A stretch of DNA of 55,050 bases from Brevibacterium sp. ZH18. GTDB lineage: Bacteria; Actinomycetota; Actinomycetes; Actinomycetales; Brevibacteriaceae. Shown here in pieces: positions 34,249-42,629 of the stretch (position 1 is the stretch's first letter; the number at the start of each line of letters is the position of its first letter). The notes under the pieces are model-generated. The model made no database searches, was not told where the DNA came from, and saw only the letters and a program-made list of their open reading frames with translations. The position numbers were made by a program, and so were the translations under genes. The stretch covers positions 1-55,050 of the forward strand of contig NZ_JALDSX010000021.1 in NCBI RefSeq assembly GCF_022748595.1, read 5' to 3'.

Positions 34249-35295
34249 ATGACGGACAACAGCAGTTTCGACGATCTGTTCGACAGCCAGGAAGATCGAC
34301 CGCAGCGCCCTCGTCGCAAGAAGAAGGTGTGGCGCAAGGTCCTGGTCATCGTGCTCATCGTCGTCATCCTCGGCGTGCTCGGCATCGGCCTCTACGTGTG
34401 GAGTGTGGGCCGGTCGTTCGACAAGAACTCCAACCAGCTCACTGACGAGCAGATCTTCGGCACTCAGCGCCCCGATGATCAGAAGAATGACGGCGGGACG
34501 AACATCCTGCTGCTCGGCTCCGATGAGCCCATGGAGGAGGTCGACGTCAACGACTCGCGTGGCTTGCGCTCGGACACGATCATGGTCATGCACCTGCCCA
34601 AGGACGGGTCGAATGTCCAGATCATGTCGATTCCGCGTGACAGCTATGTCGACATCGAAGGCCACGGCAAGGACAAGATCAACGCCGCGCTCTCCTACGG
34701 TGGTCTTCCGCTGGCGGTCTCGACGGTCTCGAACTTCATCGGTACCGACATCGATCACGTGGCGATCATCGACTTCGAGGGCTTCAAGGCACTGACCGAC
34801 AGCCTCGGCGGGGTCACGGTCAACTCGGAGCAGTCGTTCGAGAAGAACGGGTACACCTTCACGAAGGGCGAGAACGTCCTCGACGGTGACGAAGCGCTGA
34901 CCTTCGTGCGCGAACGCAAGTCCTTCAAGGACGGCGACTTCCAGCGTGCGCGAAACCAGCAGGCCTTCGTCAAGGGTCTGACCAGCGAGATCATCTCCGC
35001 TGACACGTTGTCGAATCCGAAGAAGATCAAGGACATGGTCAGCGACTTCGCCCCATACATGTACGTTGACTCCGGACTCGACGCCCAGTACATCTCCGCC
35101 ACAGCCTTCAACATGCGCGACGTGCGCCCCGGCGACCTCGAATTCTTCACTTCGCCCACAGCCGGCGTCGGCACCTCGGGCAGCGGTCAGTCGATCGTCA
35201 ACGTCGATGAGGACGAGCTGAAGAAGGTCCAGAAGGCGTTTAAGGACGACACACTCGACGAGTACGTCCAGAACGCTCCGGAGTCACACCTGTAA
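34249..35295 (+). CDS. LytR-CpsA-Psr (LCP) family cell-wall ligase
   Basis: A 348-residue membrane-anchored protein. A charged cytosolic start with an Arg/Lys cluster is followed by one membrane helix (about 29-49) and the extracellular LCP domain: ILLLGSD, RSDTIMVMHLP, SIPRDSYVDIEGHGKDKINAA, DFEGFKALTDSLGGV and VRERKSFKDGDFQRARNQQ. LCP enzymes attach teichoic acids, arabinogalactan or capsules to peptidoglycan. ATG 34249 follows GGAG by 5 bases; a GTG at 34243 overlaps that site. The exporter and glycosyltransferases further right could make its substrate. Confidence 0.95.
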   Translation: MTDNSSFDDLFDSQEDRPQRPRRKKKVWRKVLVIVLIVVILGVLGIGLYVWSVGRSFDKNSNQLTDEQIFGTQRPDDQKNDGGTNILLLGSDEPMEEVDVNDSRGLRSDTIMVMHLPKDGSNVQIMSIPRDSYVDIEGHGKDKINAALSYGGLPLAVSTVSNFIGTDIDHVAIIDFEGFKALTDSLGGVTVNSEQSFEKNGYTFTKGENVLDGDEALTFVRERKSFKDGDFQRARNQQAFVKGLTSEIISADTLSNPKKIKDMVSDFAPYMYVDSGLDAQYISATAFNMRDVRPGDLEFFTSPTAGVGTSGSGQSIVNVDEDELKKVQKAFKDDTLDEYVQNAPESHL

Positions 35296-35315
35296 CTATT
35301 CGCCCAACGCGGTCG

Positions 35316-35355
35316 ACGAAGCCCCGCGCCAGATCAGTCTGGTGCGGGGCTTCGT
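35316..35355. terminator. 18-bp hairpin between convergent genes
   Basis: Stem 35316-35333 with 35338-35355 (one G-T pair) and loop tcag, located 20 bases after the LCP stop and 43 bases before the stop of the opposing secreted-protein gene. Likely a shared terminator. Confidence 0.75.
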
Positions 35356-35397
35356 TGTACTCGCATCGGGTGGCTTCACCTCAGGTGCCGATGGGGC

Positions 35398-35850
35398 TCA
35401 GCCGGTGAACTTAACCTGGTCTGCCGCGTTGGGTGCACCCCATTCTCCGCCGTTCGCGACGGCAGCGGCGTCGACACCGACGCTCATCTCCTCGCCGGTG
35501 ACGGTGTTCTCGTAGTCAACATAGATCGTTCCCGCGGCACCTTCGACGCCCGTGCGATCCCAATGGGTCCCGTCCTCATCACCATGGTCGGCCAAGGTGT
35601 CGGCGACGTCCTGTGTGGCGAATGCTTCGACCCGGTCTGTGTTGCCCTCGCCCCACGCGATGACGAGTTCGTCAGCATAGCGGGTGGCGTCGGTCGGAAA
35701 ATAGACCGACTGAGGCTCGACGTCCGCACTCGCTGCCGATGCTGGCGGCGAGGTCGCCAGGGCTGGACCGCTGGCGAGTCCGACTCCGGCGAGGCCTGCG
35801 ATCCCGGCGATGGCCAGGGCTGCTGTGCGATTGCGAATGGTGGTCTTCAT
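35398..35850 (-). CDS. Small secreted protein of unknown function
   Basis: A 150-residue protein with a clear signal peptide (MKTTIRNRTAALAIAGIAG...GPALA) and a mature part rich in Asp/Ala/Thr (YADELVIAWGEGNTDRVEAFATQDVADTLADHG). The region resembles small exported proteins of actinobacteria but no family is named with confidence. ATG 35850 is preferred because GAGAAGG lies just upstream and the signal peptide starts there. Confidence 0.75.
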   Translation of the reverse strand: MKTTIRNRTAALAIAGIAGLAGVGLASGPALATSPPASAASADVEPQSVYFPTDATRYADELVIAWGEGNTDRVEAFATQDVADTLADHGDEDGTHWDRTGVEGAAGTIYVDYENTVTGEEMSVGVDAAAVANGGEWGAPNAADQVKFTG

Positions 35851-36218
35851 GGCGAGATCCTTCTCCCTGTACGCTGCCACCCTGATGGCGGCAGATCATC
35901 GACGCCGTCCAGTATTGCCCTCGTCCATGAGACCAGGACAACAGCGGCTGGGAGGAGGCTTCAGAGAGTGTCACAGCTTGAAGACGTGGTCTTTGCAGGA
36001 CTGCGGCGGCGACTGTCATCGTGCGCGACAGCGAGCTGCCAGCGGCAACAATCCTTGCCTGTTATTCCGGGGAGGCCGAGGCTCAGAAGGCTTCGAGCAC
36101 ACAGCACAGGGCAGAGGTCCGCAAACGCCGAATGCAACGTTGTCGACTGAACAGTGATGCTCGATCGTAATCGTCGTCTTCCCGCGGGGACTCTGCCGCC
36201 GGGTGTTCGGACAGAAGC
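35851..36218. other. Gene-free gap of 368 bases
   Basis: The stretch between the secreted-protein start and the phosphoglucomutase stop has no convincing gene, RNA or repeat. It must hold the promoter of the leftward secreted-protein gene and the end of the pgm transcript, but no strong hairpin was seen. Confidence 0.4.
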
Positions 36219-37859
36219 CTACTCAAGCACCCCGTCGACCAGTGTCCGCGCATCGTGCTGGACCTGGCGCAGGTGGTCCTCGTCGCGCAGGGATTCGGCG
36301 TAGATCTTGTAGACGTCTTCGGTGCCTGAAGGGCGCACGGCGAACCAGGCGTTGTCGGTCGTGACCTTGAGCCCGCCGATGGGAGCATTGTTGCCCGGCG
36401 CAGTGGTGAGCACCGAGGTGACCGCTTCGCCCCCGACGGACGTGGCCTTCACCTCGGTGGCCTGGAGCGAACCCAGGCGGGCCTTCTGTTCGCGGGTGGC
36501 CGGAGCGTCTTGGCGGGCGTAGGCGCTCGAGCCGAAGTTCGCGGCCAGTCCTGCGTAGCGCTGGGAGGGGGTCTGGCCGGTCTTCGCGGTCATCTCCGCG
36601 GCGAGGAGGGCCATGATGATGCCGTCCTTGTCTGTCGACCACACCTTGCCGTTCGTGCGCAGGAATGAGGCACCTGCCGATTCCTCACCGCCGAAGGCAA
36701 ACGTGGAGTCGAGGAGGCCGGGCACGAACCACTTGAAGCCGACGGGGACTTCGAAGAGCGTGCGGCCGTGAGCCGCGACGATGCGGTCGACGATCGACGA
36801 GGTGACCAGCGTCTTGCCGATGCCCGCGGTGACCGGCCATTCGGGACGGTTGTCGAGCAGGTAGTCGATGGCGGTGGCTAGGAAGTGATTGGGGTTCATC
36901 AGCCCGGCGTCGGGGGTGACGATTCCGTGGCGGTCGGCGTCGGCGTCGTTGCCCGTGGCGATGTCGAAGTCGTTGCGGGAGGCGATGAGGCCGGCCATCG
37001 CGTACGGCGATGAGCAGTCCATGCGGATGTTCTCGTCCCAGTCGAGGGTCATGAATGACCAGGCGGGATCGACATCGGGGTGGACGACGGTGAGGTTGAG
37101 GTCGAAGTCTTCGGCGATCGCAGCCCAGTAGTCGACGCTGGCCCCACCCAGGGGGTCCGCGCCGATCGAGATGCCGGAGCTGCGGATAACGTCGAGGTCG
37201 ATGATCGACTCGAGGTCTTCGGTGTAGTTCGCGACGAAGTCGAAGTTCTCGGTGTTCTCCAGGTGGAAGGCCCGCTGGAAGGCGGTGCGCGGAATCTTCT
37301 TCCACCCGGCCTCGAGGTAGGCGTTGGCACGGTCGGCGATCCACGAAGTGGTCTCGGTGCCGGCCGGTCCGCCGTGAGGCGGGTTGTACTTGATGCCGCC
37401 GTCGGACGGGGGGTTGTGGCTGGGGGTGATGATGATGCCGTCGGCCTGGGCATCGGTCTTCGATTTGCCCGCGTTGAATCCGAGGATCGCGTGGGAGACA
37501 GCTGGTGTCGGCGTAAAGCCGTCGCGTTCGTCGATGAGAACTGGCACCTCGGCGGCGGCGAGGACCTCGAGGACTGTGAGGAATGCCGGTTCGCTCAGTG
37601 CATGGGTGTCGCGGCCCAAGAAAATTGGCCCGCGGATGCCCTTGTCCTTGCGGTAGTCGACGATGGCGGCGGTGATCGCTGCGATGTGGGCTTCGTTGAA
37701 CGCACGATTAAAGCTCGATCCGCGGTGCCCCGAGGTTCCAAAACTCACGGCCTGACCTGGGACGGAGACGTCGGGGACGAGGTCATGATACGAGTCAAGC
37801 AATGCGGGGATGTCAACGAGATCCCGATCCTGGGCCAGCTGGCCGGCGCGAGTAGTCAT
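36219..37859 (-). CDS. pgm: Phosphoglucomutase
   Basis: A 546-residue enzyme converting glucose-1-phosphate and glucose-6-phosphate, the same length as E. coli Pgm. SFGTSGHRGSS starts the fold; TPSHNPP carries the phosphoserine S147; DADADRHGI is the metal loop; GGEESAGASFLR is the sugar loop; RPSGTEDVYKIYAES binds phosphate. It supplies glucose-1-phosphate for nucleotide sugars used in cell-wall and capsule glycans. Confidence 0.96.
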   Translation of the reverse strand: MTTRAGQLAQDRDLVDIPALLDSYHDLVPDVSVPGQAVSFGTSGHRGSSFNRAFNEAHIAAITAAIVDYRKDKGIRGPIFLGRDTHALSEPAFLTVLEVLAAAEVPVLIDERDGFTPTPAVSHAILGFNAGKSKTDAQADGIIITPSHNPPSDGGIKYNPPHGGPAGTETTSWIADRANAYLEAGWKKIPRTAFQRAFHLENTENFDFVANYTEDLESIIDLDVIRSSGISIGADPLGGASVDYWAAIAEDFDLNLTVVHPDVDPAWSFMTLDWDENIRMDCSSPYAMAGLIASRNDFDIATGNDADADRHGIVTPDAGLMNPNHFLATAIDYLLDNRPEWPVTAGIGKTLVTSSIVDRIVAAHGRTLFEVPVGFKWFVPGLLDSTFAFGGEESAGASFLRTNGKVWSTDKDGIIMALLAAEMTAKTGQTPSQRYAGLAANFGSSAYARQDAPATREQKARLGSLQATEVKATSVGGEAVTSVLTTAPGNNAPIGGLKVTTDNAWFAVRPSGTEDVYKIYAESLRDEDHLRQVQHDARTLVDGVLE

Positions 37860-38007
37860 ATCTCTACCTTGCCAAACACAGGCCGATGCGCACAGTTGTG
37901 TCCACCGAGTTCCCGCATCGTGGACGAGGCCTGCTCACCTGAACGAGTATCCTCGTGCAGGGTGTGTCAACCTCAGCGAAGCTGAGGACTGCCACGTCGG
38001 CTCGGCA

Positions 38008-38193
38008 TCAAGCGACTGCGGCGGCGAGATTGGCCAGCGATTCCTTGAGCGCCTCCTGGCCAACAGCGGGGAAGCCGGGCGGCTCTTCGCCGCTGGGAGC
38101 AGTGGTCCACGCCACAACGTTGCAGATCGTCTCATGTGCCGCATCGATGACTCTGGACGCGCTGACTTTCGTCTCTGTCATAGTCTTCGCCAT
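38008..38193 (-). pseudogene. Internally deleted SRPBCC (polyketide cyclase-like) gene
   Basis: A 61-codon open frame joins a typical SRPBCC start (TETKVSASRVIDAAHETICNV) to a typical SRPBCC end (LKESLANLAAA) with nearly all of the usual ~100-residue middle missing. The two pieces remain in frame, so an internal deletion is more likely than random resemblance. It is too short to fold as a START-like domain. ATG 38193 or 38181 would start it. Confidence 0.5.
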
Positions 38194-38365
38194 TCGGTAC
38201 TTAGCTGTGGATCTCAGGTCCCGGGTGAATCCGCACTGGTAGCCCACGCTATACCCGAGTGAGCCAGCCGTCAGCGGTCCGTATTCTCTCGAAAGCCCCG
38301 GCGCGTACGTGGCTGCCGTTCACAATCGCAGGGTCCATCGACGCGAAGCCGACTATTCTGGGCAG

Positions 38366-38695
38366 ATGGCGCCTGATCCCGACTGCTCGAACGACCCCGA
38401 ATCCGACGACCGGTGGCTCATCGTCAAAGGCCGACGGTGGCGTCGAACCGATCCGAAACTGGAGCCGGAGGTCGTCGATGAACTCAAGAGTCATCTCGGC
38501 GCGGCCAGAAATGCGGTGCGCAGGGCAAAGAAGTCGGGGTCACGCACAGACCTTGAGGATGCTCGCCGCAGCGTGGACTTGGCGAAACATGGTCTGGGGG
38601 AGCGCGGTGACTACTGGTGGGAGATGGACCACGTTCAACGGCGAGAGCGCGCTGAGTCGGCTCTGCAGAAGCTGCGGTCGCCAGAAGAACCGTGA
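38366..38695 (+). CDS. Conserved actinobacterial small protein (RWRRTDP family)
   Basis: A 109-residue, highly charged protein with the block DDRWLIVKGRRWRRTDP, a helical middle (VVDELKSHLGAARNAVRRAKKSG) and KHGLGERGDYWWEM. I know this pattern from many actinobacterial genomes, where it is often mislabelled as a biopolymer/Tol transporter; no function is established. ATG 38366 precedes the conserved part. Confidence 0.75.
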   Translation: MAPDPDCSNDPESDDRWLIVKGRRWRRTDPKLEPEVVDELKSHLGAARNAVRRAKKSGSRTDLEDARRSVDLAKHGLGERGDYWWEMDHVQRRERAESALQKLRSPEEP

Positions 38696-38755
38696 GTGGC
38701 CCACCAGGCGGCGAGGTCTTGGAGACCCCTGACAGGTAGGTTCATCTTCGGCGCC

Positions 38756-39847
38756 TCATGTGTATCGGGCCGTCATCTCAGCACTGGCATACCTCAGCAC
38801 CCCAGGTACCCCGTGATCGATGAAGACTTCACGCTGTCGAGCGGCGCCGGAGCCAAGACGCAGCAGTCGTTCAAGCCCGGCCCGCACGCGTTCGTCATCT
38901 CCGCTTCGCAGCAGGTCTGGCTGCGCCCGATCGAACACAGCCCAGACCGCCGCGGCCGCTGGCGCACTCGCCTGAGCATTCTCATCCATCAAATTGCCGC
39001 TCAACCCGAACCTTGCAGCTTGCCAATGGGCGAGGTTGATGTGTTCAGTTGGGACGACGGTGGTCTTTGGGCTCTCAACCTCGACGTTGACCAGGGCCCG
39101 GACGAGCAGCGCGAGCGTCAGGGCGTCAGCGGTGTGCAGCTGAGCGTCGCAGGCTCTGATTTCCACGGTCTCGTGCTGGGGCGACAATCGAACCAACCAG
39201 CCCAGTACCGCCTCGTCGTCGACTACCTCAGAACGTTGGAGCGCTGCGACCTGAGAATCGTAGTCATCGGCGTTGTGAAAGTGAGGAGGGGTACCGTTGA
39301 CCACCCACCGGCGGTACTGCACCGAACGCCAGCTTGCGAAACCGCTGTCGACGCCGCGCCACAGAGGTGAATTAGCGCCCAGGGCTGTGAGCACTGGCAG
39401 CCATCTGCGCATGCCATTGAGCGCAAGTACGCCGGTCTGCCTGTCAGGGACACCAACATGGACGTGCATGCCGTTGACGAACTGCTCAGTCGCAATCGCC
39501 GGGGCCAACGCAGCCATCTTGCGGTAGTGATCGCCAACGCTGATGGTGGGCGGCTCGTGGGAGATCTGTGGCGCGGTTCCCAGCGCGGTTGCGATCAGAC
39601 CCAGTTTCTCGGCTTTCGCGGAGAGACTTCTGCGGAAAGTCAGCAATGCTTCGAACGCTTCCACGGCAGTCGACAGCACGGGCGTGGCAAACTCGATTTG
39701 GCAGTCAAGCCATTCAGTCGTCACCCACCCACCGTGAGGCGCCAGCGCCATCACTGCATTCTTCTGCAGTGCGGTGGGCGAAGCTGGTAAGAGTGTTGCC
39801 GCATCGGTGAGAATGAACTCTTCCTCAATGCCGAAAGTAGTCAACAT
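38756..39847 (-). CDS. ybdK: Carboxylate-amine ligase (YbdK-type glutamate-cysteine ligase)
   Basis: A 363-residue ATP-dependent ligase. FGIEEEFILTD starts the GCS2 domain, followed by CQIEFATPV, GMHVHVGVPD and HETVEIRACDAQLH, as in YbdK/EgtA-like enzymes that join glutamate to cysteine or related amines. In E. coli YbdK is a weak gamma-glutamyl-cysteine ligase; the product here is uncertain. It is transcribed alone. Confidence 0.9.
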   Translation of the reverse strand: MLTTFGIEEEFILTDAATLLPASPTALQKNAVMALAPHGGWVTTEWLDCQIEFATPVLSTAVEAFEALLTFRRSLSAKAEKLGLIATALGTAPQISHEPPTISVGDHYRKMAALAPAIATEQFVNGMHVHVGVPDRQTGVLALNGMRRWLPVLTALGANSPLWRGVDSGFASWRSVQYRRWVVNGTPPHFHNADDYDSQVAALQRSEVVDDEAVLGWLVRLSPQHETVEIRACDAQLHTADALTLALLVRALVNVEVESPKTTVVPTEHINLAHWQAARFGLSGNLMDENAQASAPAAAAVWAVFDRAQPDLLRSGDDERVRAGLERLLRLGSGAARQREVFIDHGVPGVLRYASAEMTARYT

Positions 39848-40037
39848 GCCTCCTGGTGTCTTTCACATTTCGCCGGTACCGGGCTGACTCGCCACTGACA
39901 TCTCACCCAGCCGTCACGAGGACATGAGATCACCGGGGTAATGCACGTAGATGCTGGTGTCAGAGGAAACTGGTGCTTCCAGAGTCATGGAGCTCTCGAG
40001 CTCCCTGGCATTTCGGGTCTCTCACGGTGTGGATGGG

Positions 40038-40298
40038 TCAGGACGGATCGTCTGCAGGCGCCGGTGCACGGAATCCGGTCAGCTTATGCGAGCCATCACA
40101 GAGCGGCGGAATCCCTGTCTTCCCACACCTGCACAGTGCTACGACCTTCCGCTCCGGCTCCTGCGGACTACGACCAGGCGCTGCCACAAGAGAGAAATCG
40201 CCTCGTACAAGTAGCGGCCCGTCCGGACAAGCCGTGATGGTCACTCGGTCAGTGCGGTCATTCATGGAGGAGTGCCTCTTTTCATGGGCCGATGTCAT
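40038..40298 (-). CDS. CDGSH iron-sulfur domain protein
   Basis: An 86-residue protein whose C-terminal half is a CDGSH [2Fe-2S] site with ligands C56, C58, C67 and H71 (C-x-C-x2-T-x3-P-x-CDGSH). The preceding part (RVTITACPDGPLLVRGDF) is the usual N-terminal strand of bacterial CDGSH proteins. ATG 40298 overlaps the upstream gene's stop (ATGA); ATG 40265 is an alternative. It is coupled to the HDO-type enzyme and probably passes electrons to or from it. Confidence 0.9.
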   Translation of the reverse strand: MTSAHEKRHSSMNDRTDRVTITACPDGPLLVRGDFSLVAAPGRSPQEPERKVVALCRCGKTGIPPLCDGSHKLTGFRAPAPADDPS

Positions 40299-41356
40299 TC
40301 GGGTTCCGCACTGGTTCTCAGCACGGTCTCTCCGGTGGTCCATCTGCTGTGCATATACTGACCGCTGAGGTCGTCGACGAACAGGCAGGCTGAGGCTCCG
40401 AAGACGATGTCGCCGATGAGTTTCGGGTCGTCGTCGGCGGCACCTCCGGCGAGATCTCGTGCAGCGATCTGTTCGTGCACTGCGTCGGCTTCGACATGTT
40501 CATCGAAGTACCAGGTGACGGCACCGTCGTACCCGAGTCGCGAGAAAGCTCGCGAATAGTATCTATTCGGGATCGACGACGTCATTTCGAAGGCCGCCAG
40601 ATGGCCGATGGTCGCGCCGCGCAGCCGTCTGTTGAGTCCGAAGAAGCTCATTGTGTTGACCGAGGCCAGTATCGTTGCTGGGACGACGTCAAGATATGCA
40701 TCAGGTCGGTCGTCCAACCCGAAATTGCGCATCGTTCGCGCGAAGATCTCGGCGTGGATGCGGTCCGGACAGCCTCCGCCGTACTCGTCTGCCTGGATTT
40801 CGACAAGTGCTGCCTTAGGGCGACCTCTCAGGCGAGGGATCGCCCAGGTGTGGGGGTCGGCCTCGCGGAGAGTGTAGATCGACCGGAGGATGAGGAATTC
40901 GCGCAACTGGTCAACCGTGGCATGATGCGCCATCCATGTCGCCAACGTCGGGCGGGCCGCGTCGGCGGTCATGGAAAACAGGGTCTCGGCCACTTCTTCG
41001 CCGGTGGAAGGCAGAGCTGCGGGCGGCGGGTTATGCAATCGCAGTACCTCTTCGAGCCGTTCCTCGAGGAGATGACGCGCGCCGATCAGCTGAGGGTCCC
41101 ATTCCCAGTCGCCGTCGACGAAGTCCGCGGGACCATAATGCAGAAGGTAAAGCAGATAGAGCGTCAGTTGCAGGTCATCATCGGACAAGAGGTCTTCCGT
41201 CGTCCGAAGAGCGTTGGTGATCGTGTTCGTCAGACCATTCAGTTCACTCTCCGGTGCGTCAGCTGAAGACGTGAGAATTCTGAGCAAGGTGGCACTAGCG
41301 GGACCGCGTGCCCCCGGAGCCGTTGGCGGGAGATAGCTGGCCGATTGTGTTGTCAT
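40295..41356 (-). CDS. Iron-containing redox enzyme of the heme-oxygenase-like fold
   Basis: A 353-residue protein rich in Leu and Asp/Glu. The segment LVEIQADEYGGGCPDRIHAEIFARTM and the later YFDEHVEADAVHEQIA carry the E-x-x-x...E and H-x5-H-type metal ligands of the HDO (heme oxygenase-like di-iron) superfamily. Known HDO enzymes oxidise amines, amino acids or fatty acids with O2. Its stop overlaps the CDGSH gene start, so the two are translated together. Substrate unknown. Confidence 0.75.
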   Translation of the reverse strand: MTTQSASYLPPTAPGARGPASATLLRILTSSADAPESELNGLTNTITNALRTTEDLLSDDDLQLTLYLLYLLHYGPADFVDGDWEWDPQLIGARHLLEERLEEVLRLHNPPPAALPSTGEEVAETLFSMTADAARPTLATWMAHHATVDQLREFLILRSIYTLREADPHTWAIPRLRGRPKAALVEIQADEYGGGCPDRIHAEIFARTMRNFGLDDRPDAYLDVVPATILASVNTMSFFGLNRRLRGATIGHLAAFEMTSSIPNRYYSRAFSRLGYDGAVTWYFDEHVEADAVHEQIAARDLAGGAADDDPKLIGDIVFGASACLFVDDLSGQYMHSRWTTGETVLRTSAEPE

Positions 41357-41509
41357 GCTGATGCGCTCCTGAGTCGTCAGATTCTCAGTTTAGGGTGTAA
41401 ACACCAGAATGTTGAAAACCGGAGTTAGTTTGAATTCGGGTGACTTCTGCGGTTGTAGTGTTCCCAAGCCTCGTTGCAACAGTCGGAACTCCCTCGCCCA
41501 CGCGCGCAC

Positions 41510-41552
41510 TCAGTCTGTGCGCTCAGTGTCCGTCGGTGCGCTCAGTCCGGCG
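41510..41552. repeat. Repeated CTGAGCGCAC unit at the end of the acidic-protein gene
   Basis: On the minus strand ctgagcgcac occurs twice with spacers of about 8 and 3 bases and a third, slightly changed copy follows (41510-41552). The first copy contains the stop codon of the leftward gene at 41542. Same theme as the repeats at 4444, 8012 and 30031. Confidence 0.5.
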
Positions 41553-41832
41553 GCTCTGCGGAGGTGTCATCGTCCTCCTTCGAGTCCTCACCGTGCAGGT
41601 TGCGCTCCTTGTCGGTGGAGGTTTCGGCTTCAGTCTGGGTGGCTTTCGGGTCCTTCTCGATCGGAACGTCGTGCTCTGCGGCGATCTGCTCGAGTTTCTC
41701 TGCAGGAGTCGGCGAGCTGCCTTCCGATTCTGTTTGAGCGCTGACTCCGACGCGCGAGGTCTCGATCTCGTGTTCGGCGCTTTGCTCGCTGTCTGCTGAA
41801 CCGTCAGGCAAGATCTTCTTTTCGTTGGTCAT
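41542..41832 (-). CDS. Small acidic, probably disordered protein
   Basis: A 96-residue protein made almost only of Glu, Asp, Ser, Thr, Lys and Gln (pI low), with no hydrophobic core; disorder is likely. No family recognised. ATG 41832 follows AGAGG by 5-7 bases; an earlier start would add a region with no coding feel. It precedes the rhodanese gene on the same strand. Confidence 0.5.
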   Translation of the reverse strand: MTNEKKILPDGSADSEQSAEHEIETSRVGVSAQTESEGSSPTPAEKLEQIAAEHDVPIEKDPKATQTEAETSTDKERNLHGEDSKEDDDTSAEPPD

Positions 41833-42039
41833 GAACCTCTGGTCCTCTCTGCGTTCAACGCAGTCACGCCGATCGGTGGGTAAACGGCTATCCGCTGTTG
41901 GGGCGGTTGCTGGGGCATTGTGATCTGTGCGCTCGACGCTAGCCCCACTGTGGTGTGAGATCAAGACACTGTAAGCCGGACAGGCCTCACGCCTTTCAAA
42001 GCGCCGGGCCGAGGAGGTCCCGGATGCGGCGAAGCAGTC

Positions 42040-42366
42040 TCACTTCACCCAGGGTTCCTGCCCGGTCTCCGAGACGATCGGCTTCCCGTTGTCGAGGTTC
42101 CATGACCCCATACCGCCTTCGACATTGACCGCGTCGAAGCCGTTGTTCGTCAGCCAGGCTACTGCCCGGTGAGAGCGGCCGCCGGTGCGGCAGATGACGT
42201 ACATGTCGTCATCGAGGGGCAGGTCGTCGAGTCGGGCGGGAAGTTCTCCCAGCGGCACGTGGATGGCGCCTTCGATGTGCCCGGCCTCCCACTCGTCGTC
42301 CTCACGGACATCGATGATGGCGGCTCCCTCGGGGATTTGGTTCACAGAGACTGATTCTTCATTCAT
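42040..42366 (-). CDS. Single-domain rhodanese
   Basis: A 108-residue rhodanese/sulfurtransferase. AAIIDVREDDEWEAGHIEGAIHVPLGEL is the family start and CRTGGRS (C59) is the active-site loop that carries the persulfide. Such proteins pass sulfur or detoxify cyanide. It diverges from the flavin-binding stress protein gene. Confidence 0.93.
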   Translation of the reverse strand: MNEESVSVNQIPEGAAIIDVREDDEWEAGHIEGAIHVPLGELPARLDDLPLDDDMYVICRTGGRSHRAVAWLTNNGFDAVNVEGGMGSWNLDNGKPIVSETGQEPWVK

Positions 42367-42545
42367 GCCCTCAGTCTAGACACGCACGTTTTCCTCATGC
42401 ACGTGCCATTAGTGGTGCAGATCCTCGCCGAGGCAGTCTTGCTGCTGCGCCTGTGCCTCTTTGGGTCGCCAGGCGGTCCCGTGGTTTTTTGCGCCGATGA
42501 CGATGGTTGGCTCTTTTCTGAGCGGCACCTGGCAACAATCGAGAT

Positions 42546-42560
42546 GCTTACGGTGTAAGC
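42546..42560. promoter_or_regulatory. Inverted repeat in a divergent promoter region
   Basis: gcttac-ggt-gtaagc (6-bp arms) lies between the rhodanese (-) and stress-protein (+) genes and could be a regulator site. No protein is assigned. Confidence 0.35.
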
Positions 42561-42629
42561 GTTGTGAGCTCGGCATTCGTGCGAAGATGAATAGGAAATG
42601 CCCACGAACCGATTGTTGAGGAGTCGAAG

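Noticed and set aside
38249..38310. tRNA-like 3' half (gtcagcggtccgtattc resembles a T arm)
   Set aside because: The T loop is not TTCGA, no matching acceptor or anticodon arm can be drawn, and no CCA-side pairing exists. It is at most a decayed remnant.
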